Shown: positions 46,960-54,938 of the stretch, piece by piece | Position numbering within the stretch: the first letter of the stretch is position 1 | Layout of the letters: the number at the start of each line of letters is the position of its first letter | Origin: Sphingomonas canadensis | GTDB taxonomy: Bacteria; Pseudomonadota; Alphaproteobacteria; Sphingomonadales; Sphingomonadaceae | Assembly (NCBI RefSeq): GCF_026013525.1 | Contig: NZ_JAPDRA010000001.1 | Coordinates: 372,001-436,000, forward strand | Direction: 5' to 3' | Length of the DNA stretch: 64,000 bases | The notes under the pieces: model-generated | Databases searched by the model: none | Seen by the model: the letters and a program-made list of their open reading frames with translations, nothing else | Told to the model about the DNA's origin: nothing | Position numbers and translations under genes: made by a program

Positions 46960-47490
46960 CTAGGCCACTGTGTCGGACATGCCATCGTCCGCGCCTAATT
47001 TGACGCCCACTCCAGGTACCTCTCTCAGGCGATCGAAGACGGGATCGAAGCTGGGCGCCTTGAGTGTCGGCTTTCGGCGTCCCGAAAACTCCCCGCGATT
47101 GTCAGCTTCGCAGCTAGCCGTGCGGTGAAGAAAAATCTGGCAAACGCTCATACCAGGATAAATTTCGAGAGGTACCTCGCCGACGTTAGCGAGTTCCAAC
47201 GTGAGGCATCCGCTAAACATTGGATGCAGGCCGGCCGCGGTTTCGATAACCAGGCCGTGTCGACCAAGTGAGGACTTGCCTGTCACGTAACCGGACATCG
47301 TGCGCGGCAATTGGAGCCACTCAAGCGTCACGCCCAGTACAAAGCGGCCGGGGTGAAGCACGTAGCTGGCTCCGAAGGGCACGAAATGCTGCTTCGTCGG
47401 CGATTCCTGCGCCGCATCCTTCTGCTCATCGGGCGGAAGCGCTACCAAGCTTTGCGCGATGATGGTCGGTCGCATCCTGACCCTCGACAT
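46960..47490 (-). CDS. dCTP deaminase / dUTPase-like protein, N-terminus probably missing
   Basis: Resembles the dCTP deaminase/dUTPase fold. The core LHPGRFVLGVTLEWLQLP near 41-58, SGYVTGKSSLGRHGL near 64-78 (with the family's serine and arginine) and SGCLTLELANVGEVPLEIYPG near 91-110 (family Glu) are clear. The usual 50-60 N-terminal residues, including the SxDLRLG block, are absent. A stop codon lies immediately before the ATG at 47490, and a LKLG-like stretch in the next frame hints at a frameshift. 176 residues. It could be a decayed host-nucleotide or phage-defence gene; function is doubtful if truncated. Confidence 0.6.
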   Translation of the reverse strand: MSRVRMRPTIIAQSLVALPPDEQKDAAQESPTKQHFVPFGASYVLHPGRFVLGVTLEWLQLPRTMSGYVTGKSSLGRHGLVIETAAGLHPMFSGCLTLELANVGEVPLEIYPGMSVCQIFLHRTASCEADNRGEFSGRRKPTLKAPSFDPVFDRLREVPGVGVKLGADDGMSDTVA

Positions 47491-47549
47491 TTACTCCAAG
47501 CTTGAGCCCACAAGCAGCGTGAAGCTGGCGTAGTCGTGTCGCCGCCAGC

Positions 47550-48029
47550 GTGGCGGAAACAATCAAATGGTTGTTGATCGAGGCCGTGGTCCCGGTGGTC
47601 ATGTCGGGTATTGAAGATGCCTGGAAACCGATCATGGCCAATCCCCAGCTCGCGATGAGATGCGAGAAGCCCCTGGAAATGAAGATGCTTGATGTGAGCG
47701 ACGCCGCTGACAGGAAACTCTTCGCAGGGTTTCTTGCGCGTTATCTGGTGGAATTCGAGAAGCGCAAGATTGCCTCGAATGCCACGCGGCTGCTCGAGCT
47801 TCCTGGAATTCCCGATATGATTCAGGAGGTCTCGGAAGGCGTTCTTGGCCGCGCTTGCAACCTCATCAAGGAAGCCCTGTTCCTGTCAGTAGTCGACGGC
47901 CGGGACGAGATCGATCCTGGCGATCTTGCCGTAGCCACGGAGCGCAAGTTCGTCAGCATGGGGATCATCGACTACAATCCCTTCACTGATGGTTTGCCCT
48001 CCGTATCCCCGGCTCGGCGCGCGGCATAA
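47550..48029 (+). pseudogene. 5'-truncated TniB/TnsC transposition ATPase (C-terminal part)
   Basis: About 155 codons match the back half of TniB/TnsC-type AAA+ ATPases: VVPVVMSGIEDAW (sensor strand), NPQLAMRC, then the lid region FLARYLVEFEKRKIASN ... ELPGIPDMIQEVSEGVLG and the terminal helices with DEIDPGDLAVA. The Walker A and B motifs that should lie upstream are missing. The sequence before 47550 instead belongs to the divergent dCTP-deaminase-like gene region. It is followed directly by tniQ (stop 48029, start 48031), the usual tniB-tniQ order. It cannot be an active ATPase. Confidence 0.7.
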
Positions 48030-48030
48030 C

Positions 48031-49938
48031 ATGGCGGAATGCGTCAATCTTCTTGCCGCCTCGGACATCAGGCCGCTCGTCGTCGGCACTGAGCCATTTC
48101 CCGGTGAATGTCTGTCATCCCTTCTTGTCCGGGCATGCGACGCGAACAGATTCTCGAAGCCTATGCATCTCCTGAATCTGATCGGACTCAAGGCTCAGGC
48201 TTCAGAGGCGGTTCCATTCACGCAGGGGGCGGCAGTTCCTGCAATCGCCAAACTTCTTGGAACTTCCACCACCGAAATTGAGCGCCGCATGCATTCTGCA
48301 GAACAGGACGATCTCGGCCGTTCCGTGGTCCACTGGTTTGGCAGCCATGTCGAGCGGCGCCACATCGAGGCAACTGCACGGCGTTTTGCGCCAAAATCGC
48401 TTGAGGAGCAGGGGCACGTTCCCGCGCTGTGGACCGTCAGGCTCCTCGATTACTGTCCAACCACGATGGAACTCCTGCTCTCCGAGTGTCCCCAATGCTC
48501 TCGACCACTCGGGTGGAGAGCATGCCGCTCCCTTTCCAAATGTGAAAAGTGCGGCGCTTCATTGCTGGGTGCGGAGTCGCAGGTCCTTCCACCGCATCTG
48601 CACGAAGCAGCGCGGCTTGGAGCGGCGCTTGTCAGCCCCGTGGAGGCGGTCCGGCAGTCAGCCTCGTCTTCGCTACCCGATCCGTTCAACACTTGGGCAC
48701 CGGCTGATGCGCTGTTGGGCTTGCTGACGATTGGTGAGGCGCAGATCTCACTTGAGTCATCGCCTGGGGCAGGGGGCGCTATCGGATCGGCGGCGTGCAT
48801 CGCCGCGGGTCTCGAATTTGCCAATGATTGGCCTGACTCCCTGACGAGATTCGTCAAAGTGTCGACTAGCAAGAGCAAGACGCCATCAGCCAGGCGAGGG
48901 TTGGGTACTCTTGGTCGACTATTTGAAAGCGCCGCTACGAAAACTCCGATACAAGGCTTGGTTAGGTCCGCAATCTCAGTCGCGCTCGCTGACGCTATCG
49001 TGCCTGCCAAATTGTTTCCGGGGGCCATCGTCGATGGCGCATGTCGTACGGGGATGCTCAGTGCGCTGGAGGCCACGAAACGGCTAGGGATTTGTGGAAA
49101 GCGCCTCCGAAGATTGGAGGGACGAAGTGAAACCTTCTTAGCGCGTCATAACGTGAAAGGCGGAGCCGCTCTCTACGATGAGGCGGCCATCTCTCGCCTG
49201 GCGGATGTCCTTGAGCTGAGCGTGCGGTCCAACGATTGCGCCCGTCAGCTGGGCATTCCCCGCTTCTGCATCGAGGCATTCATATCGGCTGGGCTAATTC
49301 AAGTAGCGACCAACGCCGATGCAGCGATCGTGACAGATAGCACTCTGATCACCAAAGCCTCGATTTCCGCATTGCGCGAACGCCTTCAGGAGCGCAGCGC
49401 CCCCTTTGATGGGGGTGAAACTCTGAGGGAAGCAATGCAGCGAAACGGCAACCCCTACGATTGGATCGCCGTATTTGAAAAAATGCTGTGCGGGCAGATG
49501 CAACTCCGCTTTGCAGATTGTCCCGGTTCATCGGTAGCCGACGGCTTGATCGTTCAGGCCTCCGACGTCGCGCGTCACCGCTCGCGTCGATTGGTAGGGA
49601 AGGAAATCAATGGGATCGATGTTCCTTGTCAGATAGCTGCTGAAATAGTTGGCACGACACCGCAATTCATCTCGGCAGCTGTGCGAGCCGGTTTCATCAA
49701 CGGTGCTTTAGGGGTGCAATGCTCCACGCTTCCGCTGACCGGCGTGCTGAAGTTCCAGAGCTGCTTCGTGCTTCCCGGGGAGCTTCGTGACAGAATTGGG
49801 GGACAAAGCCTCGGCATCGGTGTCAAACTCCGCGACGCTGGCTACGAACCTGCCGCTATCATCAATCGCGTGAGAGTCTGGCGGCGATCAGACATTGAGC
49901 GATATCTGAAAAAGCGCTCTCGGCGGCAACCCAACTGA
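48031..49938 (+). CDS. tniQ: TniQ/TnsD-family transposon targeting protein
   Basis: 635-residue TniQ-domain protein. The family's opening PFPGECLSSLLVRAC lies at about 21-35, and a zinc-ribbon set, CPQC near 154 and CEKC near 176, marks the TniQ core. The long C-terminal part (about 330-630) holds several helix-turn-helix-like units (e.g. EATKRLGICGKRLRRLEG, NDCARQLGIPRFCIEAFISAG, AAEIVGTTPQFISAAVRAG), as in TnsD-like proteins that read a fixed attachment site. It starts 1 bp after the tniB remnant stop. Codon usage is less GC-rich than in neighbours, consistent with transfer. The frame looks intact. Confidence 0.8.
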   Translation: MAECVNLLAASDIRPLVVGTEPFPGECLSSLLVRACDANRFSKPMHLLNLIGLKAQASEAVPFTQGAAVPAIAKLLGTSTTEIERRMHSAEQDDLGRSVVHWFGSHVERRHIEATARRFAPKSLEEQGHVPALWTVRLLDYCPTTMELLLSECPQCSRPLGWRACRSLSKCEKCGASLLGAESQVLPPHLHEAARLGAALVSPVEAVRQSASSSLPDPFNTWAPADALLGLLTIGEAQISLESSPGAGGAIGSAACIAAGLEFANDWPDSLTRFVKVSTSKSKTPSARRGLGTLGRLFESAATKTPIQGLVRSAISVALADAIVPAKLFPGAIVDGACRTGMLSALEATKRLGICGKRLRRLEGRSETFLARHNVKGGAALYDEAAISRLADVLELSVRSNDCARQLGIPRFCIEAFISAGLIQVATNADAAIVTDSTLITKASISALRERLQERSAPFDGGETLREAMQRNGNPYDWIAVFEKMLCGQMQLRFADCPGSSVADGLIVQASDVARHRSRRLVGKEINGIDVPCQIAAEIVGTTPQFISAAVRAGFINGALGVQCSTLPLTGVLKFQSCFVLPGELRDRIGGQSLGIGVKLRDAGYEPAAIINRVRVWRRSDIERYLKKRSRRQPN

Positions 49939-50019
49939 GTTTACCTCCGGCACGCGATCCGAACGCGTAGATATAGACCTCCAAAATTCTCTATGTGATT
50001 CAATTGCTTATTTTCATTT

Positions 50020-50085
50020 GGAATCACCTTCAGGAATACGGAGTCAAAGTGCCTGAATTTTGGAGTCAAACTTCGTGAAATGACA
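50020..50085 (-). repeat. Candidate right end repeats of a Tn7-like element
   Basis: Three contiguous units each begin GGA(A/G)TCA: 50020-50039, 50040-50061 and 50062-50085. The last finishes GTGAAATGACA. Units two and three agree at 15 of 18 aligned positions. Read inward on the minus strand the terminus is TGTCATTTCACGAAG, close to the TGTCATTTTCAGAAG terminus I recall for Tn5053-family elements. Repeats of 20-24 bp next to a TGT/ACA terminus are the layout of TnsB/TniA sites. The gap 49939-50229 holds nothing else except an AATGACA/TGTCATT hairpin at 50079-50100. Confidence 0.6.
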
Positions 50086-50229
50086 GCGGCTATTGTCATT
50101 GTTTTCAACGGCTTAAACTGCCACTGCGAATCAAGGCTTTTGCAATCCCATAGGGATCGCGCAGCAAACCCCTCCGGCGTTGACTGTATGGCCGCGCGGC
50201 GCGCAAGCTGAGCGCGGCGACAGGGGACG

Positions 50230-50673
50230 ATGCGCATGAAGGACCTGAAGACGATCGCGCTCGCGGGTGCCGCGCTATTGTTCGCCGGCGTGTTCACGCC
50301 GATCATCAGCGTGCCGATCGTCGGCCAGATGAACTATTTCCAGAACGGCAAGGGGGACGGGATCTTCATCCTGATCCTGGCGGGCGTCGCGGCGGCGCTG
50401 GCGCTGTTCGGCCAGGTGCGCCACGTGCTCTGGCCCGGCGCCGCCAGCCTGGCGCTGCTCGCGTTCACCTTCATCCGTTTCCAGCAGGGCATGGCCGAGA
50501 TGCGCGCCCAGATGGAGACCGATCTTGCGGACAATCCGTTCAAGGGGCTGGCGGAGGCGGCGATCGGCGCCGTGCAACTGCAATGGGGATGGGCGGTGCT
50601 GGTGATCGGCGGGGCGATGACGACCTATGCGGGCGCGGCGGCATTCCTGCGCAACCGCCGCGGGAACGAATAG
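50230..50673 (+). CDS. Hypothetical membrane protein
   Basis: 147-residue inner-membrane protein with about four hydrophobic segments (near 8-28, 45-60, 65-80 and 118-138) and a small hydrophilic loop (AEMRAQMETDLADNPFKG). Starts MRMKDLKTIALAGAALLF at 50230; a second in-frame ATG lies at 50236. It is the first core-like gene after the island. It converges with the TlpA-like gene. No named family recognised. Confidence 0.7.
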   Translation: MRMKDLKTIALAGAALLFAGVFTPIISVPIVGQMNYFQNGKGDGIFILILAGVAAALALFGQVRHVLWPGAASLALLAFTFIRFQQGMAEMRAQMETDLADNPFKGLAEAAIGAVQLQWGWAVLVIGGAMTTYAGAAAFLRNRRGNE

Positions 50674-50674
50674 C

Positions 50675-51256
50675 TCAACTCGCCTCGGCGATCTTCGCCT
50701 TCACGTCGGCGCTGGTCCAGTCGGCCTCGCCCAGCATGCGCCACACCTCGCGCCCCTGCGAATCATAGAGCACGGTGGTGGGCAGATTGGTGTTGTAGGC
50801 GATGCCCAGCAGCCCATCGGGATCCAGATAGGGCTGGAGATGCGCGAACTTGCGCTCCGCGAAGAAGGGGCCGACCTTTTCCGCGCCCTTCAGATCCTGG
50901 CTCACCACCAGCACCTGGACCTTGCCCTGAAGCTCGCCCGCCAGCGCGTCCAGCGTCGGCATCTCCTTCACGCAGGGCGCGCACCAGGTGGCCCAGAGGT
51001 TCACCAGCAGCGGCCTGCCCTTGAAATCGGCGAGCGTCACCTTGGCGCCAGCGGGGTTCAGGAATGCCTCCGCCGGCGCGGGCTTGCCCTTGCTGCTGCG
51101 ATCGATCGTGCCGGGGGCGATCACCGCGGGCGCGGCATTGGTTTCCGCAGCGGAAGCCTCCGCCGTCACGTTCGCTTGCGGGGGGGGCGTCGATTGCCTA
51201 TCGCAGCCGCCGATTGCCAGCGCGGAAAGCAGGAGAAGGGCGATTACCGGGCGCAC
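50675..51256 (-). CDS. TlpA-family thioredoxin-like lipoprotein
   Basis: Membrane-anchored periplasmic thiol-disulfide protein. From GTG 51256 the protein has 193 residues: a lipoprotein signal with lipobox LSALAIGGC, a low-complexity linker and a thioredoxin fold with the active-site motif WCAPC ([18 protein letters not shown] near 86-103). The cis-proline region lies in [13 protein letters not shown]. TlpA/ResA-type proteins reduce apocytochrome c or other periplasmic thiols. Longer upstream frames overlap the divergent argH and are not used. Confidence 0.88.
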   Translation of the reverse strand: MRPVIALLLLSALAIGGCDRQSTPPPQANVTAEASAAETNAAPAVIAPGTIDRSSKGKPAPAEAFLNPAGAKVTLADFKGRPLLVNLWATWCAPCVKEMPTLDALAGELQGKVQVLVVSQDLKGAEKVGPFFAERKFAHLQPYLDPDGLLGIAYNTNLPTTVLYDSQGREVWRMLGEADWTSADVKAKIAEAS

Positions 51257-51287
51257 GGACGGCTCCAATGCCCAAGGGGGCAACAAG

Positions 51288-52667
51288 ATGTGGGGCGGGC
51301 GCTTCGCCGAAGGCCCGTCGGCGGTGATGCGTGAGATTAACGCATCGATCCCGTTCGACAAGCGATTGTGGCAGCAGGATATCGCCGGATCGAAGGCGCA
51401 TGTCGCGATGCTGGGCGCGCAGGGCATCGTATCGGCAGCGGATGCCGCCGCGATCTCCGCCGGGCTGGACCGGGTGGCAGCGGATTTCGCCGCGAACGGC
51501 GTGCCCGAAGACCTGACGCTCGAGGACATCCATATGGTGACCGAGAGCCGGCTGGCCGAGGCGATCGGCCCGGCGGCGGGGCGGCTGCATACCGCGCGCT
51601 CGCGCAACGACCAGGTGGCAACCGATTTCCGCCTTTGGGTGCGCGATGCGATCGACCAGGCGGAGGCGGCGCTGGCCGCGTTGCAGGACGCGCTGCTGGC
51701 GCGTGCGGACGAGCATGCGGAGAGCGTGATGCCGGGCTTCACGCACCTGCAGAGCGCGCAGCCGGTGACTCTGGGCCACCATCTGATGGCTTATTTCGAG
51801 ATGTTCGGCCGCGATCGTTCGCGCCTGGCCGATGCGCGGGCGCGGATGAACCTGTGCCCGCTGGGATCGGCGGCGCTGGCGGGCACCGGATTCCCGGTCG
51901 ACCGGCATGCGACCGCGGCGGCGCTGGGCTTTGACGGACCGACGCGCAACTCGCTCGACTCGGTGTCCGACCGCGATTTCGCGATCGAATATCTCACCGC
52001 GGCGGCGCAATGCAGCCTGCACCTCAGCCGGCTGGCCGAGGAATTCGTGGTGTGGGCGAGCCAGCCGTTCGGCTTCGTCGCGCTTTCGGATCAATGGTCC
52101 ACCGGCAGCTCGATCATGCCGCAGAAGCGCAATCCCGACGCCGCCGAGCTGGTGCGCGGCCATTCGGGGCGGATCGCGGGCTGCCTGGTCAGCCTGATGA
52201 TGACGATGAAGGGGCTGCCGCTCGCCTATTCGAAGGACATGCAGGACGACAAGCCGCCGGTGTTCGAGGCGCACGACCTGCTGGGGCTTTCCATCGCGGC
52301 GATGACGGGAATGGTGGAAAGCGCGGCCTTCCGCACCGATCGCATGCGCGCATTGGCCGAATCGGGCTTCGCCACCGCCACCGATCTGGCCGACTGGCTG
52401 GTGCGCGAGGCGGGCGTGCCCTTCCGCGAGGCGCACCATATCACCGGCCGCGCCGTGGCGGCCGCGGAGGCAGCAGGCGTGCGGCTGCACGAGCTGCCGC
52501 TGGAGACCCTGAAAGGAATCGACGACAGGATCGGCGAAGGCGTGTACGGCGTCCTCAGCGTCGATGCGTCGGTGGCGAGCCGTACCAGCTTCGGCGGGAC
52601 GGCACCCGCGCGGGTGCGCGATGCGATCGCGGCGGCACGCGCCGCACGGGCGGAGGAAGGGCGATGA
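51288..52667 (+). CDS. argH: Argininosuccinate lyase
   Basis: Last step of arginine synthesis: argininosuccinate to arginine and fumarate. 459 residues beginning [18 protein letters not shown]. The fumarase-superfamily signature [11 protein letters not shown] is near 275-285, with the [10 protein letters not shown] block near 102-111 and the general-base region [10 protein letters not shown] near 152-161. ATG 51288; the longer frame upstream runs across the divergent TlpA gene. Its stop overlaps the start of a small lipoprotein gene (ATGA). Confidence 0.96.
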   Translation: MWGGRFAEGPSAVMREINASIPFDKRLWQQDIAGSKAHVAMLGAQGIVSAADAAAISAGLDRVAADFAANGVPEDLTLEDIHMVTESRLAEAIGPAAGRLHTARSRNDQVATDFRLWVRDAIDQAEAALAALQDALLARADEHAESVMPGFTHLQSAQPVTLGHHLMAYFEMFGRDRSRLADARARMNLCPLGSAALAGTGFPVDRHATAAALGFDGPTRNSLDSVSDRDFAIEYLTAAAQCSLHLSRLAEEFVVWASQPFGFVALSDQWSTGSSIMPQKRNPDAAELVRGHSGRIAGCLVSLMMTMKGLPLAYSKDMQDDKPPVFEAHDLLGLSIAAMTGMVESAAFRTDRMRALAESGFATATDLADWLVREAGVPFREAHHITGRAVAAAEAAGVRLHELPLETLKGIDDRIGEGVYGVLSVDASVASRTSFGGTAPARVRDAIAAARAARAEEGR

Positions 52668-52903
52668 GGGCTGTGCTGGTTGCGCTGGCGGCGCTTTCGC
52701 TGGGCGGATGCGGCGCGCGCGAGGATCTGGCCCCCGCGCCCGGCCAGTCGCTTCCGGTCAAACCCACCGCTGCCCGGGCCACGCCTTCGCCCGAGCAGCT
52801 TCTGGAGCCGGCACCGCAGACGCGCCCCGCGCGATCCGGTGACCTGATCGAAAGCTCGAAAGAGCGGCGCAGCGACGAATTCGATCTGCCGCCGCCCAAC
52901 TGA
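52664..52903 (+). CDS. Small lipoprotein (LptM/YifL-like position)
   Basis: 79-residue lipoprotein: signal [16 protein letters not shown] with lipobox LGGC (Cys 16), then a proline-rich, disordered mature part ending in acidic EFDLPPPN. A tiny lipoprotein between argH and lysA is the usual place of the LptM/YifL family, which assists the LPS translocon, but similarity beyond the lipobox is weak, so that name is tentative. It overlaps argH by 4 bp and is 11 bp before lysA. Confidence 0.75.
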   Translation: MRAVLVALAALSLGGCGAREDLAPAPGQSLPVKPTAARATPSPEQLLEPAPQTRPARSGDLIESSKERRSDEFDLPPPN

Positions 52904-52914
52904 TCCGGAACATC

Positions 52915-54174
52915 ATGGACCATTTCAATATCACCGGCGGCGAACTTCACGCCGAGGAAGTCCCCCTCTCGCGCATCGCGGCCGAGGTGGGTACCCCCGT
53001 CTATGTCTATTCGACAGCAACGCTTCAGCGCCATGCGCGCGTGTTCAAGGAAGCGGTGGCCCAGGCCGGCCGCACCCGCGTGGCCTTCGCGATCAAGGCG
53101 AACCCCAATCTGGGCGTGCTGCGCCTGCTTGCCAACGAGGGGCTGGGCGCCGACGTGGTCTCGGGCGGCGAGCTGAAGCGCGCGCTGGCGGCGGGGATGA
53201 AGGCGGAGGACATCGTCTTTTCCGGCGTGGGCAAGACCCGCGCGGAGCTGGCGCTGGGCCTGGACGAGGGCATCGGCCAGTTCAACCTGGAGCTGGAGGA
53301 GGAAGGCGTCGTGCTGGCGGCGCTGGCGGCGGAGCGGGGCAAGCGCGCGCCCGCGGTGCTGCGCGTCAACCCGGACGTGGACGCCGGCACCCATGCCAAG
53401 ATCTCCACCGGCAAGGCGGAGAACAAGTTCGGCCTGCCGATCGATCAGGCGCGCGCGATCTTCGACCGGCTGGCGCCGCTGCCCGGGCTCGATCTGCGCG
53501 GCGTGGCGCTGCACATCGGCAGCCAGCTCAAGGACCTGGCCCCGCTGGAGGCCGCGTTCGATCGCGTCGGCCTGCTGATCCGCGAGCTGCGCGCGGCGGG
53601 GCACAAGGTGACGCATGTCGATCTGGGCGGCGGGCTGGGCGTCAGCTATCGCGAGGGCGAGACGCCGCCGAGCCCCGCCGAATATGGCGCGATGGTGGCC
53701 CGCGCCACGAAGGATTGGGACGTCGAGCTGATGTTCGAGCCGGGCCGCGTGATCGCCGCCAACGCCGGCGTGCTGGTGACCGAGGTGCTGTGGGTGAAGC
53801 CGGGCGTCACCCACCCCTGGGTGATCGTGGATGCGGCGATGAACGATCTGGCGCGCGTGGCGATCTATGACGCCTGGCACGATGTCGCCGCCGTGCGCCC
53901 CTCGGGCGAGACCTTCACCGCCAACGTCGCCGGGCCGGTCTGCGAATCGAGCGACGTCTTCGCCAAGGCGCGCGTGATGGACAAGGTGGCGCAGGGCGAC
54001 CTGATCGTGCTGCGCAGCGCCGGTGCCTATGGCGCGACGATGGCCAGCACCTACAACAGCCGCGCGCTGGTGCCCGAGGTGCTGGTTTCGGGCGATCGCT
54101 ATGCGATCGTCGCAAGCCGCATCGCCGCGGAGACGATCATGGATGCCGAGCAAGTGCCGGACTGGCTGAAATGA
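52915..54174 (+). CDS. lysA: Diaminopimelate decarboxylase
   Basis: PLP-dependent fold-type III enzyme that makes lysine from meso-diaminopimelate. 419 residues. The PLP lysine is in FAIKANPNLGVLR near 58-70, the glycine loop in VDLGGGLGVSY near 237-247, and the C-terminal catalytic cysteine/aspartate region in GPVCESSDVF near 340-349. ATG at 52915, overlapping the next gene at its 3' end by 4 bp. It belongs to the argH-lysA operon. Confidence 0.96.
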   Translation: MDHFNITGGELHAEEVPLSRIAAEVGTPVYVYSTATLQRHARVFKEAVAQAGRTRVAFAIKANPNLGVLRLLANEGLGADVVSGGELKRALAAGMKAEDIVFSGVGKTRAELALGLDEGIGQFNLELEEEGVVLAALAAERGKRAPAVLRVNPDVDAGTHAKISTGKAENKFGLPIDQARAIFDRLAPLPGLDLRGVALHIGSQLKDLAPLEAAFDRVGLLIRELRAAGHKVTHVDLGGGLGVSYREGETPPSPAEYGAMVARATKDWDVELMFEPGRVIAANAGVLVTEVLWVKPGVTHPWVIVDAAMNDLARVAIYDAWHDVAAVRPSGETFTANVAGPVCESSDVFAKARVMDKVAQGDLIVLRSAGAYGATMASTYNSRALVPEVLVSGDRYAIVASRIAAETIMDAEQVPDWLK

Positions 54175-54938
54175 GCCTCCACTCGCTGCCGCTGTTCGTC
54201 CGGCTGGCGGGGCGGCGGGTGATCCTGATCGGCGATGGCGAGATGGCGGAGGCCAAGCGGCGGCTGCTCGAACGCGCAGGCGCCGTGATCGTGGCGGACG
54301 AGCATGCCGACGCCGCCATCGCCATCGTGGCGGCCGAGGACGCGGAGCCCGTGGCGGAGCGGCTGCGCGCGCGCGGCGTGCTGGTGAACGCGGTGGACCG
54401 GCCGGAGCTGTGCGATTTCACGCTGCCCGCGATCGTCGATCGCGATCCGGTGATGATCGCGGTGGGCACGGGCGGCGCCTCGGCCGGGCTGGCGGCGATG
54501 CTGCGCCAGCGGCTGGAGGCGATGCTGCCCGAAAGCCTGGGCGCGCTGGCCCGCGCGCTGCGCAACGCCAAGCCCGCCACGCGCGAACGCTGGCCCGACT
54601 ATGGCGACCGCCGCCGCGCGCTGGGCCGGGCGCTGGCCGAGGGCGGCACGCTGGACCCGATGCGCGAGCATGCGCCCGAGGCGGTGCAGCTATGGCTGGC
54701 CGCGGGCGCCGCGCCGGAGCCGGAGCTGGTGCGCTTCACGCTGGCGTCCCCCGATCCGGACGAGCTGACGCTGCGCCAGGCGCGCGCGCTGGCGGTGTGC
54801 GACCGGGTGTTCCATCGCGAAGACGTGCCCGCGGCGATCCTGGCGCGGGCGCGCGGCGATGCGGCGCGGATCGCCTGCGCCGCGCCACCGGCCGATCCCG
54901 GCCCGGGCCTTTCGATCGATCTGGAGGTGCGCGGATGA
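54171..54938 (+). CDS. Precorrin-2 dehydrogenase / sirohydrochlorin ferrochelatase-like protein
   Basis: Siroheme-synthase N-domain (CysG-N/Met8p type), expected to oxidise precorrin-2 and perhaps insert iron. Evidence is LPLFVRLAGRRVILIGDGEMAE near 6-27 (NAD-binding, with GDGEMA in place of the usual GGGxVA), the aspartate of NAVDRPELCDF near 74-84 and GTGGASAGLA near 101-110. From about 190, ASPDPDELTLRQARALAVCDRVFH resembles the start of an SAM-dependent uroporphyrinogen methyltransferase, but the domain stops after about 60 residues. 255 residues. Coupled to lysA (4-bp overlap) and to the zntB-like gene. Confidence 0.82.
   Translation: MSLHSLPLFVRLAGRRVILIGDGEMAEAKRRLLERAGAVIVADEHADAAIAIVAAEDAEPVAERLRARGVLVNAVDRPELCDFTLPAIVDRDPVMIAVGTGGASAGLAAMLRQRLEAMLPESLGALARALRNAKPATRERWPDYGDRRRALGRALAEGGTLDPMREHAPEAVQLWLAAGAAPEPELVRFTLASPDPDELTLRQARALAVCDRVFHREDVPAAILARARGDAARIACAAPPADPGPGLSIDLEVRG

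Larger units (their letters stand above)
30294..50085. mobile_element. Proposed decayed Tn7/Tn5053-like element carrying a glycoside-utilisation locus
   Basis: The proposal rests on four observations. A TniQ/TnsD-type protein and the tail of a TniB/TnsC ATPase lie near the right edge. Three tandem end-like repeats finish in TGACA at 50085. Corresponding motifs start 20 bp downstream of tRNA-Gln. Base composition is lower in GC than in the flanks, most clearly at 46.5-50.1 kb. The cargo would be the ten-gene operon and its LacI regulator. TnsA/TnsB-like transposase genes are absent, so it would be immobile. A smaller element with its left end at TGTCATTT (46694) is an alternative. Confidence 0.45.

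Noticed and set aside
46700..46998. Small overlapping plus-strand frames after the LacI gene
   Set aside because: Two frames compete over the same bases and neither looks like a natural protein; the region is better described as non-coding.
46694..50085. Small 3.4-kb transposon with TGTCATTT at the left end
   Set aside because: The terminal eight bases match, but the inner TGACTC-type repeats are missing on the left and no target duplication is present. Kept only as an alternative boundary.
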